From DATBAK01 sp036787815 (GTDB lineage Bacteria; Actinomycetota; Acidimicrobiia; IMCC26256; PALSA-610), in the NCBI GenBank assembly GCA_036787815.1, contig DAIQOP010000118.1, positions 1-11,578 on the forward strand: 11,578 nt of DNA. The letters run 5' to 3'. The notes below the pieces were generated by a model. That model searched no databases. It was not told the origin of the DNA and saw nothing but the letters and a program-made list of their open reading frames with translations. Of this stretch, positions 6,045-11,578 are shown one piece after another. Numbering within the stretch: the first letter of the stretch is position 1; each line of letters begins with the position of its first letter. The position numbers were made by a program, and so were the translations under genes.

Positions 6045-7012
6045 CCGGTGGTCGTGCAGCCGTTCGCGGCGTTCGACCAGAGACCCTGCACGTCGAAGGT
6101 TCCCGTCGCCAGCGTGAGGCGCGCGTCGAGTTGCACGCATTCGTCGCCGATCTCCGACCCGGACGCCGACCAGCCCCGCAGCGGCCAGGGGTCGGTCACG
6201 GTCTCGGCGTACTCGTGGGTCTCGGTCGAGAAATCGCCGTCGAGGGCGGTGGGTGTGCGGATCGTGGTGCACCCGCCCACGCCGAGGTCGGGAACGTACG
6301 GAAGGTTCGTGTACGCGACGTTGCCGTCGGGCGACGACGTGAAGTTGTGCCACGCACAGAACCCAGTCCGGGGGAACCCGTCGGGATGGGTGCCCGTCGG
6401 CGAGGCGACCACGTACTGCGCGTCGAGGTTCAGCTTCTGCGTGGTGTTGCCGAAGTGCTCGGCCGCCGCGACCGCCTCCGCCGCGAGCTGGTTCGCCGTC
6501 GCCTTCCGTGGTGCGGCCGCCGCGTTGTCGAACCAGACCCCGCGCAGCGTCGACTGCGTCGGATGCACGACCGGGATGCCCTGGCCCGCACAGTTGGTGG
6601 TGCCCTCCGGCACGCCCTCGCAATACTGCGACAGGATCGTGCCCCAGGTGTCGGGTGCGCCGTACAGGCCGGCGAAGAACTGCTGCAGCGCCGCCGCGGC
6701 ACCGGCCGGATCGTTCGACCACTGCGAGCCCCAGAACACGACGTACACCGCGGGCTTGGGCGTGACCACACCCTTCCGGGCCGAGGACCGCACCGCGAGG
6801 GTGCTGATCGCCGGCCGGGCGCCGGCGACGATGGCCTTCACGCCCGCCCGGGAGTGGGGACGGACGAGATAGCGGTGGCCGGCCAGGGTCACGGGCGCCA
6901 GGCCGGGTTCCGCGGACGCGCCGACCGTGGACGCGCCGGCGGCCGCAGCCACACCCGACAGGAGGAGCGCGCAGCACGCGGCCACCCCGATGCTGCGTCC
7001 CCGGCCTCGCAT
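6041..7012 (-). CDS. Secreted HEYAE-motif protein, exordium/PHI-1-like
   Basis: From the ATG at 7012 the product is 323 residues; a longer frame to 7105 would put extra residues before the signal peptide. The N-terminus has basic residues (R2, R4, R6), a hydrophobic core (8-27) and a likely signal-peptidase site near G-A-S-A (31-34). The mature part contains V-Y-V-V-F-W-G-S-Q-W (89-98), Q-Q-F-F-A-G-L-Y-G (110-118) and T-H-E-Y-A-E-T-V-T-D-P (265-275). G-W-S-A-S-G-S-E-I-G-D-E-C (280-292) follows. H-E-x-x-E plus a downstream E-I-G-D-x-C is the arrangement I associate with the phosphate-induced protein 1 / exordium family and related secreted bacterial proteins. H266, E267, E270 and D290 would suit a metal site, hence a possible metallopeptidase, but activity is not shown. 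Six cysteines remain after the signal peptide (131, 141, 219, 248, 292, 319). No clear ribosome-binding site is visible. Confidence 0.75.
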   Translation of the reverse strand: MRGRGRSIGVAACCALLLSGVAAAAGASTVGASAEPGLAPVTLAGHRYLVRPHSRAGVKAIVAGARPAISTLAVRSSARKGVVTPKPAVYVVFWGSQWSNDPAGAAAALQQFFAGLYGAPDTWGTILSQYCEGVPEGTTNCAGQGIPVVHPTQSTLRGVWFDNAAAAPRKATANQLAAEAVAAAEHFGNTTQKLNLDAQYVVASPTGTHPDGFPRTGFCAWHNFTSSPDGNVAYTNLPYVPDLGVGGCTTIRTPTALDGDFSTETHEYAETVTDPWPLRGWSASGSEIGDECVQLDARLTLATGTFDVQGLWSNAANGCTTTG

Positions 7013-7185
7013 GATTGGCACCCCGCGTCGATCAGACCTACCGGCGCCCCGATGCGCCGCAGTCCCTGGCCCTCCAGTCTCGCCGCACCGGAGCCGAGGC
7101 GACAAGACTCACCGGTGAGGCAGCACGAGAACTCGTTCGTCACCGTCGGGCCGCGCCCGAAGCAACGCGGACGAGTACGTCTCGG
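7013..7185. other. Intergenic region between the secreted-protein operon and tRNA-Val
   Basis: These 173 bases should hold the promoter of the leftward three-gene operon and the 3' end of the tRNA transcript. I see no coding potential with a ribosome-binding site. Apart from one 12-base palindrome at 7108-7119, no strong promoter hexamers or T-run terminator could be picked out. Confidence 0.5.
7108..7119. promoter_or_regulatory. Perfect 12-base palindrome, possible operator
   Basis: CTCACCGGTGAG is a perfect palindrome 96 bases upstream of the secreted-protein start and 67 bases beyond the tRNA 3' end. With no spacer it would make a poor hairpin, so a dimeric-protein binding site is the better guess over a tRNA terminator. 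A single 12-mer of this kind can arise by chance in GC-rich DNA. Confidence 0.3.
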
Positions 7186-7259
7186 TGGGCGGTAGAGGAC
7201 TCGAACCTCCGACCTCGTCGGTGTGAACGACGCGCTCTAACCAGCTGAGCTAACCGCCC
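7186..7259 (-). tRNA. tRNA-Val(CAC)
   Basis: The 74 bases fold into a full cloverleaf. The acceptor stem is GGGCGGT/ACCGCCC. The D stem GCTC/GAGC encloses the loop AGCTGGTTA. The anticodon stem CGTCG/CGACG encloses the loop TTCACAC, with anticodon CAC, reading GTG (valine). The variable loop is AGGTC. The T stem GGAGG/CCTCT (one G-T pair) encloses TTCGAGT. The discriminator is A at 7186. The next bases are CCG, so the CCA tail is not encoded and must be added after transcription. Confidence 0.95.
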
Positions 7260-7271
7260 TGGGGACCGCAC

Positions 7272-7277
7272 ACGATA
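7272..7277 (-). promoter_or_regulatory. Possible -10 box of the tRNA-Val gene
   Basis: TATCGT on the minus strand lies 12 bases upstream of the tRNA 5' end, where a -10 box is expected. No good -35 hexamer is present at 17-18 bases. It shares the 55-base gap with the start of the divergent EthD-like gene. Confidence 0.35.
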
Positions 7278-7314
7278 GCGTCCGCGGCTCGCGCCGATGT
7301 GAGGGAAGTTGCTC

Positions 7315-8037
7315 GTGGAGAAACTCATGTACCTCCTATGGACGCCGGAACCGGCGCGGCCCGACGAAACCGAACAGCTGCTGCTCCACGAGCTCGGGCC
7401 CCGGCTGCTGGCGCTCGCACCCAGGGGCCTCACGATCGACGCCGACGACACCGGCGCGCAGGCGCCGTCGCCCCTCCCGCTCCCCGACGACGAGGCCCCC
7501 GTGCGCTCGGTCGTCTCGATCTGGCTCGACGCGTACGACCGCCGCGAGCCCTACGAGGATCTGCTGAAGGCGCACACCTCCCGGTTCGCGGGCTACCTCG
7601 TCACCGAATCGATGTACACCGACTACGGAGGCAACCGCTGGTCGGCCGCGCGCGACTGGCCCGACGGCGCGCGCTCACCCGGTGTGCTCACGGTCACCCT
7701 GATACAGCAGAAGCGCGGCACCGCGTACGAGGAGTGGATGAACTTCTGGCACACCCGCCAGTCGCCGATGTCGGAGGCGATCCAACCGCGGGCTCGTTAC
7801 GTGCGCAACTCCGTCGCGCGCGCGATCACGCCCGATGCCCCGCCGTACCTCGGGATCGTCGAGGAAGCGTGGCCGACGATCGACGACCTCGTCGACCCCA
7901 TGCGCTTCTACTGCGGCGACGGCGACACGGAACGCATGGAAGCCAACATCAACACGATGCTCACGCACATCGCGTCGCTGCTCGACCTCGACGCGACGCG
8001 CGTGCACACGATGAGCGAGTGGATCCTCAAGAGCTGA
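7315..8037 (+). CDS. EthD-like (dimeric alpha/beta-barrel) protein
   Basis: I prefer the GTG at 7315 (240 residues) because GAGGGA at 7301-7306 is 8 bases upstream. The TTG at 7309 would be too close and the ATG at 7327 further away. The protein begins V-E-K-L-M-Y-L-L-W. It holds two segments of EthD / ferredoxin-like dimeric barrel character: R-S-V-V-S-I-W-L-D-A-Y-D-R-R-E-P-Y-E, and T-V-T-L-I-Q-Q-K-R-G-T-A-Y-E-E-W-M-N-F-W-H-T-R-Q-S-P, followed by Y-V-R-N-S-V-A-R. The W-x-x-F-W-H pattern is typical of EthD-domain proteins, found near oxygenase or steroid/ether degradation genes in actinomycetes. No catalytic role can be assigned and no degradation cluster is adjacent. It is predicted cytosolic. 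Its stop converges on the anti-sigma gene 14 bases away. Confidence 0.72.
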   Translation: MEKLMYLLWTPEPARPDETEQLLLHELGPRLLALAPRGLTIDADDTGAQAPSPLPLPDDEAPVRSVVSIWLDAYDRREPYEDLLKAHTSRFAGYLVTESMYTDYGGNRWSAARDWPDGARSPGVLTVTLIQQKRGTAYEEWMNFWHTRQSPMSEAIQPRARYVRNSVARAITPDAPPYLGIVEEAWPTIDDLVDPMRFYCGDGDTERMEANINTMLTHIASLLDLDATRVHTMSEWILKS

Positions 8038-8056
8038 TCCCGCTCGTGTGATCAGC
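8033..8056. terminator. Short inverted repeat spanning two convergent stops
   Basis: GCTGATC (8033-8039) and GATCAGC (8050-8056) pair as a 7-bp stem with a 10-base loop. Each arm contains the stop codon of one of the converging genes (EthD-like at 8035-8037, anti-sigma at 8052-8054). It is a weak bidirectional terminator candidate without a T-run; part of the symmetry follows from two facing TGA codons. Confidence 0.35.
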
Positions 8057-9560
8057 CGGACGGACGGGAGAAGCCGGTTCCGGCACCCTGGCCGGGCCCC
8101 GTTGGCACGAGCACCTCAACGTGGTCGACACCATCGGGAACCGCGACCACCGCCACGTGCGTGTCGCCGATCCGTCCGGTCTCGGCCGGAAGCGCGGTGT
8201 CGCGCCCTCCGTTCACGCTGAACGACGGTTCTGCCGAGGCCGCGACGAACACGTACCAGGTTCCGCCGATCGCGGCCGATCCTGCGTACCCGGGCAGCGC
8301 ACCGTTGCTCCCGCCGCCGTCGACGCCGGCGTTGAGGCTGAACGGGTTCGAGCACGCGGGGTCGGCGCCGAGCACCTGGAAGCACACCGCGGTCGCCGAT
8401 CCCGTCCCGCGCAGGGTGATCTCGCCCGACGCGAGCGGCGCGTCTCCGAGCCACGGCAACGCGTCGACGCGGGCTTGTGCTTCTGCTGCGAGCGCGGCGG
8501 CCGCCGCGTTGTCGAGCTTCGTGGCACTGCGCGCGATGTGCTCGAGCACGGTCGGATCGGGATGGTTCGCGTCGGATTCGACGACGACATCACGCCCGTC
8601 GGGCCACGCGACGTAGAAGCCGACTCCGGGATCGAGCTCGACGGTCGTGCCGTCGGGCGCACGGTGGCCGGCCATCCAGATGCGCAAGTACCCCGGATAC
8701 GAACCGGCCATGTCGCTCAGCACGGTGAAGTCAGGAGTGGCACCGGTCGTCGGCGGCGCGGCCGAGTACTCGAAGGTGGCCGAGACGTCGGGCGCAGGCA
8801 TCAGCCGTTCGCCCAGCAACGGGTAGCCGGCCGGCGCGCTCGCAGGTTCGAAGCCCGTCATCAAACTGCCCCCGCGCGGCCGCAACGCGTCGAGCGCGGT
8901 CACAGCTTGGTCAGCCGTCGCGCCGCGCACCGTGACCCGTACGTACGCGCCGCGCTCGATCCAGTCGATCTCGAAGGGCGCGTCCCCGGCGTCCTTCGAC
9001 GCACGCGCCAGCCCGTTCTGCCCACGCACGGTCACGTGCGTTCCCGAACCCCCAAGCCCGTCACCGGGCGAGGCGGGTTGGAGCTCGACCAGGAGTCCGG
9101 GCGCGAGCGTGCCGTCGGCCGCCACGGTTCCGAACAACTGTGTCGGGAACCCGGTACCACCCTGCGTGCTCGAGGTGAGCGACCAGAGCTGCTGCCCGTC
9201 GGGAAGCCACGAAGGGGCGACGAGCGGCGCCGCAATGGGATTCGGAGGACTCGGCGGCGCCGTGGTCGGCGTGCTCGAGCTCGGCACGCTCGATTCTGTC
9301 GCGACGATCGACCCATGCGGGCGTGCTCGCATCACGAGCACCGACGCGGTCGCCGCCGCGGCAACCGTCAGCACTGCGGCGATCGCAACAACCCGGCGGC
9401 GCGTTCGCGGGGTCGTCGCCACGAGGTCGCCGAGCCCGGAGCCACCGAACGTCGCGGCATCGAACGTCGCGGCGTCGAGCTCGACGACCTGCGCGGCTTT
9501 CGCGCGCAGCGTCTCGCCCAACCGCCGTTCGACTTCGTCGCGTTGCGTCGTTTCGGTCAT
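8052..9560 (-). CDS. Membrane-anchored anti-sigma factor, putative, with large extracytoplasmic domain
   Basis: The start is the ATG at 9560, sharing ATGA with the sigma-factor stop, and gives 502 residues. Residues 1-54 are a cytoplasmic part (M-T-E-T-T-Q-R-D-E-V-E-R-R-L) with the repeated D-A-A-T-F. A single hydrophobic segment spans about 57-77 after P-R-T-R-R-R, so the topology is N-in/C-out. A Ser/Pro/Thr linker (88-108) leads into about 390 extracytoplasmic residues that I do not recognise. Within these, the segments about 175-227 and 290-345 look alike (W-x-x-x-G then a beta strand then a helix ending A-L-D-A-L or I-A-R-S), suggesting two related sensor domains. The only extracytoplasmic cysteines are C393 and C403. 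I see no HxxxCxxC zinc anti-sigma motif. The role is inferred from overlap with the sigma gene and topology: it probably holds the sigma factor inactive until an envelope signal. Confidence 0.7.
   Translation of the reverse strand: MTETTQRDEVERRLGETLRAKAAQVVELDAATFDAATFGGSGLGDLVATTPRTRRRVVAIAAVLTVAAAATASVLVMRARPHGSIVATESSVPSSSTPTTAPPSPPNPIAAPLVAPSWLPDGQQLWSLTSSTQGGTGFPTQLFGTVAADGTLAPGLLVELQPASPGDGLGGSGTHVTVRGQNGLARASKDAGDAPFEIDWIERGAYVRVTVRGATADQAVTALDALRPRGGSLMTGFEPASAPAGYPLLGERLMPAPDVSATFEYSAAPPTTGATPDFTVLSDMAGSYPGYLRIWMAGHRAPDGTTVELDPGVGFYVAWPDGRDVVVESDANHPDPTVLEHIARSATKLDNAAAAALAAEAQARVDALPWLGDAPLASGEITLRGTGSATAVCFQVLGADPACSNPFSLNAGVDGGGSNGALPGYAGSAAIGGTWYVFVAASAEPSFSVNGGRDTALPAETGRIGDTHVAVVAVPDGVDHVEVLVPTGPGQGAGTGFSRPSG
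9446..9475. repeat. 15-base tandem duplication in the anti-sigma gene
   Basis: CGAACGTCGCGGCAT (9446-9460) is followed directly by the same 15 bases with one change (9461-9475). The duplication adds five codons in frame and produces the repeated D-A-A-T-F at residues 29-38, in the cytoplasmic part that should contact the sigma factor. It looks recent because the copies are nearly identical. Confidence 0.8.
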
Positions 9561-10057
9561 CGTTCCAACTCCTTGCGGAGATCCGAGAGGCCGCGGTGCA
9601 ACCTCGTCCGCACCGTCGCGACCGGGCACCCGAGAAGCTCGGCGATGTCTCCGTGGCTCAGGTCTTCGTAGTAGCGCAGCACGAGCACCGCCCGACGCTC
9701 GGGCCTGAGCGCGCGCAGGGCATCCCAGGTCGTGTCGATGTCACCGATTCCGGTGGGGCCGGGGTCGTCGATCCGCGCCAGCCGATCGGCTTCCATCGCC
9801 CGCCGTTTCTTCCAACTCACCGCGCCGCGAACCACTGCGGTGCGCACGTAGGCCGTCGGGTTGTCGACCGTGTCGAATCGCGTGAACAGCCCCGCGAAGG
9901 CGTCCTGGGCGATCTCCTCGGCGACGGCCCGAGATCCGACGATCAGGAACGCGATCCGCACCATCGGGGCGCGGGCCGCGGCGAAGATCTCGTCGAAGGA
10001 CGCAACGCCGGCGATCTGGCCATCGGCGGTGCCCACCCCGGTCTCGGTCACACCCAC
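9557..10057 (-). CDS. ECF-type sigma-70 family RNA polymerase sigma factor
   Basis: Region 2 is A-F-L-I-V-G-S-R-A-V-A-E-E-I-A-Q-D-A-F followed by N-P-T-A-Y-V-R-T-A-V-V-R, where promoter -10 contacts are expected. Region 4 has L-R-P-E-R-R-A-V-L-V-L-R-Y-Y-E-D-L-S, then the helix-turn-helix I-A-E-L-L-G-C-P-V-A-T-V-R-T-R-L-H-R-G-L. No sigma regions 1 or 3 are present, as expected for an ECF factor. The start is uncertain. GTG at 10057 (166 residues), 10051 and 10036 are all possible with no convincing ribosome-binding site; the open frame back to an ATG at 10156 would overlap the peptidase end and adds a non-conserved leader. Its stop overlaps the anti-sigma start by 4 bases. It directs polymerase to a stress or envelope regulon that cannot be named from here. 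Confidence 0.88.
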   Translation of the reverse strand: MGVTETGVGTADGQIAGVASFDEIFAAARAPMVRIAFLIVGSRAVAEEIAQDAFAGLFTRFDTVDNPTAYVRTAVVRGAVSWKKRRAMEADRLARIDDPGPTGIGDIDTTWDALRALRPERRAVLVLRYYEDLSHGDIAELLGCPVATVRTRLHRGLSDLRKELER

Positions 10058-10064
10058 TTCGAGT

Positions 10065-10087
10065 GACGAGCTCTCGGAAACGTTCCC
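10065..10087 (-). promoter_or_regulatory. Weak ECF-like promoter candidate before the sigma gene
   Basis: In the short gap between the peptidase stop and the sigma gene, GGGAAC (minus strand, 10087-10082) and CGTC (10068-10065) resemble the -35 GGAAC and -10 CGTC of ECF promoters. That would imply autoregulation. The spacer is only 13 bases against the usual 16-17, so the match is poor. Confidence 0.2.
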
Positions 10088-10100
10088 GAGCCGCGAACGA

Positions 10101-11309
10101 TCAGCCGAGCTCGCCGGCGAGGAAGGCCAGCGCGGTCGCGCAGTACATGCCGACACCGTTGCGCATCGCCGACTCGTCGATCGTCATCCGATTCGAGTGG
10201 CACGCGTGCGCGTCGCCGGGCCGATGGCCGGGCGGGCACACGCCCAGGTACGCGAACGCACCCTGGCGCTGTTGCAGGAGGTACGAGAAGTCTTCGGCGC
10301 CCATCACCGGCGCAGCCATCTCGACGAATCCGTGCTCACCGAGCAGGCGCTTGGTGACGGCCTCGGTGAAGCGGACGAAGTCGTAGTCGTTCACCGTGAC
10401 CGGGTAGCCCTCTTCGTGCCCGAAGGTCGCGTCCATCTCGTGGGCGGCGGCGATGTGCGAAACGACCCGTTCGATGCCCTCCAACGCCTTGCGGCGGCTG
10501 CGCTCCGAAACCGAACGCAGCGTGCCCTGCATGAGCACCTCTTCGGGGATGACGTTGTTCGTGGTGCCCGCGCGGATCTTCGTGATCGTGATCACGACCG
10601 GGTCGAAGGTGTCGATGCGTCGGGTCGCGAACACCTGCAAGGCCGTGACGATCTCGGCGGCCACCGGCATCGGGTCGTTCGCGAGGTACGGGCTCGAGGC
10701 GTGCCCGCCCTTGCCCCGCACCCGGATCTCGAGCACATCGGGTGCGGCCATGATCGGCCCGCCGCGAGTGGCGATCACACCCGTCGGCGCGTTCGGTGTG
10801 ACGTGCAGGGCGAAGACCGCGTCGACGTGCGGATGCTCGAGCACGCCTTCCTCGATCATGAACCGCGCGCCGTGGAAGCCCTCTTCGCCGGGCTGGAACA
10901 TGAATCGCACGGTGCCACCGAACTCGTCACGGTGCGCCGCGAGCACCCGCGCCGCACCGGCGAGCATCGCGGTGTGCGCGTCGTGGCCGCACGCGTGCAT
11001 CGCGCCGTCGACCTCGCTCGCGTACTCGAGGTCGGTGTCCTCGGGCATCGGGAGCGCGTCCATGTCGCCGCGCAGCAGGATCGTCGGCCCGCCCCCACGC
11101 GACCCTTCGAGATCGGCGACCACCGACGTGAGCGCGGTACCCGTGCGCACCGAGAGCGGCAGATCGGCGAGCGCGTCGAGCACCGCGGCCTGGGTCTGCG
11201 GCAGCCGGAGGCCGAGCTCCGGACGACGATGGATGCGCCGGCGCAGACGCACGACCTCCGGCAGCACCCCGGCCGCCTGGTCGAGCAGCGCAACCGCGTC
11301 GAACGCCAT
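10101..11309 (-). CDS. M20-family metallopeptidase / amidohydrolase
   Basis: The ATG at 11309 gives 402 residues, the usual size of M20D amidohydrolases (hippurate hydrolase, N-acyl-amino-acid and IAA-conjugate hydrolases). The conserved sites are R-R-R-I-H-R-R-P-E-L-G (23-33), R-G-D-M-D-A-L-P-M (80-88), H-A-C-G-H-D-A-H-T (105-113, metal ligands C107 and H109) and Q-P-G-E-E-G (139-144, catalytic/metal E142 and E143). Further on come H169, the dimerisation-loop G-K-G-G-H-A-S (199-205), and M-G-A-E-D-F-S-Y-L (336-344). H371 in C-H-S-N-R is the last ligand. All key residues are present. It cleaves an amide bond of an N-acyl or related substrate; the substrate is unknown. No signal peptide is seen. 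It starts 9 bases after the preceding stop with no clear ribosome-binding site, so it may rely on translational coupling. Confidence 0.9.
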   Translation of the reverse strand: MAFDAVALLDQAAGVLPEVVRLRRRIHRRPELGLRLPQTQAAVLDALADLPLSVRTGTALTSVVADLEGSRGGGPTILLRGDMDALPMPEDTDLEYASEVDGAMHACGHDAHTAMLAGAARVLAAHRDEFGGTVRFMFQPGEEGFHGARFMIEEGVLEHPHVDAVFALHVTPNAPTGVIATRGGPIMAAPDVLEIRVRGKGGHASSPYLANDPMPVAAEIVTALQVFATRRIDTFDPVVITITKIRAGTTNNVIPEEVLMQGTLRSVSERSRRKALEGIERVVSHIAAAHEMDATFGHEEGYPVTVNDYDFVRFTEAVTKRLLGEHGFVEMAAPVMGAEDFSYLLQQRQGAFAYLGVCPPGHRPGDAHACHSNRMTIDESAMRNGVGMYCATALAFLAGELG

Positions 11310-11328
11310 CGACGGAGGTTATCGACGG
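11308..11328. repeat. Direct repeat across the PaaX-like/peptidase junction
   Basis: ATCGACGG occurs at 11308-11315 and 11321-11328, separated by AGGTT. It spans the peptidase start codon and the preceding stop. It may be chance or a small duplication; no function is apparent. Confidence 0.35.
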
Positions 11329-11578
11329 AACGTGGTGCTCAATGAAGCCGCGAACGACTTCTGGAACCGGTCGTAGGCGGCGCGCAGGTCGTCGCCGGGC
11401 CAGGCCGGCGGGAGCAGCTCGCCGGGCAGCAGCGGATCTCGGCGCGCCTGCTGCAGCGTCGCCGCCCCGACGACGAAGCCCGGCGCGAGCGCGTGGTCGC
11501 CGCCGGCTTCGAGGGCGTCGGTCACCGCCACGAGGCGATCGAGCAGCGCGCGGGCGCGAGCAGCCCACTCTGCGGGCG
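11319..11578 (-). CDS. Probable PaaX-family transcriptional regulator, C-terminal fragment
   Basis: The reverse frame is open from the window edge to TAA at 11319 and gives 86 residues; the N-terminus is outside. The ending, F-V-V-G-A-A-T-L-Q-Q-A-R-R-D-P-L-L-P-G-E-L-L-P-P-A-W-P-G, followed by L-R-A-A-Y-D-R-F, is close to the C-terminal signature of PaaX-type regulators (D-P-x-L-P-x-E-L-L-P-x-x-W-P-G). The founding member represses phenylacetate degradation and responds to phenylacetyl-CoA. The winged-helix domain cannot be checked here. It reads into the M20 amidohydrolase with a 9-base gap, so it is likely to be in the same operon, which raises the possibility that the peptidase acts on an aryl-acyl amide. 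Confidence 0.65.
   Translation of the reverse strand, partial: PAEWAARARALLDRLVAVTDALEAGGDHALAPGFVVGAATLQQARRDPLLPGELLPPAWPGDDLRAAYDRFQKSFAASLSTTFRR

Noticed and set aside
5190..6977. A single 595-residue fusion protein covering the lipoprotein and the opposite phase of the secreted protein gene
   Set aside because: The first 300 residues are Arg/Gly-rich nonsense in the wrong frame of the secreted protein. The lipobox and the GTGA overlap mark the real start at 6044.
8073..8084. GCCGGTTCCGGC considered as a terminator hairpin of the EthD-like gene
   Set aside because: A 5-bp stem with a 2-base loop inside the anti-sigma coding sequence cannot form a useful hairpin; the symmetry is likely compositional.
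10058..10156. N-terminal extension of the sigma factor to an ATG at 10156
   Set aside because: It would overlap the end of the peptidase gene by more than 50 bases and adds residues unrelated to sigma region 2.
9861..11345. A 494-codon rightward frame opposite the M20 peptidase and sigma gene
   Set aside because: It is antisense to genes with complete catalytic motifs, and its composition (His, Arg, Glu and Asp-rich) is that of a complementary-strand shadow.

Overview
The window is ordinary-looking chromosome from a high-GC bacterium, almost certainly an actinomycete-type lineage. The evidence is strong G/C bias at third codon positions, many GTG starts, an SCO6745/SalK-family protein, an EthD-like protein, and an ECF sigma/anti-sigma pair. 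Several of these proteins resemble those of poorly cultured Acidimicrobiia-like Actinomycetota, but that placement is inference. Thirteen protein genes (two cut by the window edges) and one tRNA fill nearly all of it. No gene-free stretch exceeds about 175 bases. I see no transposon, phage gene, CRISPR array or integration site.

Left part (1-2260). The N-terminus of a CoA-acylating methylmalonate-semialdehyde dehydrogenase (mmsA) runs leftward off the edge. Diverging from it is a two-gene unit: an SCO6745/SalK-family protein overlapped by 4 bases by a zinc-dependent, probably NAD-linked alcohol dehydrogenase. This unit converges on a leftward crotonase. The two ends are separated by a 14-bp inverted repeat that also encodes the end of the crotonase.

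Middle (2256-7012), all leftward. Reading in the direction of transcription, there is first a tight three-gene operon: a secreted protein with an HEYAE motif, an SGNH-hydrolase-like lipoprotein (4-base overlap), and a class I SAM methyltransferase that starts on the base after the lipoprotein stop. After a 121-base gap with a candidate promoter and a 10-bp direct repeat come a cyclopropane-fatty-acid-synthase-family methyltransferase and the crotonase. The crotonase carries the catalytic signature of a delta3,delta2-enoyl-CoA isomerase. Together with mmsA this gives the region a lipid / acyl-CoA flavour.

A tRNA-Val(CAC) on the minus strand (7186-7259) separates that block from a rightward EthD-like gene.

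Right part (8052-11578), all leftward: the C-terminus of a probable PaaX-family regulator, an M20-family amidohydrolase 9 bases after it, an ECF sigma factor, and its membrane-anchored anti-sigma factor (4-base overlap). The anti-sigma factor has a large extracytoplasmic domain that I do not recognise. The most unusual candidates are this sigma/anti-sigma cassette in a run with a peptidase and a PaaX-like gene, and the secreted HEYAE protein / SGNH lipoprotein / methyltransferase operon. I found nothing that amounts to a clear new defence or mobile system.
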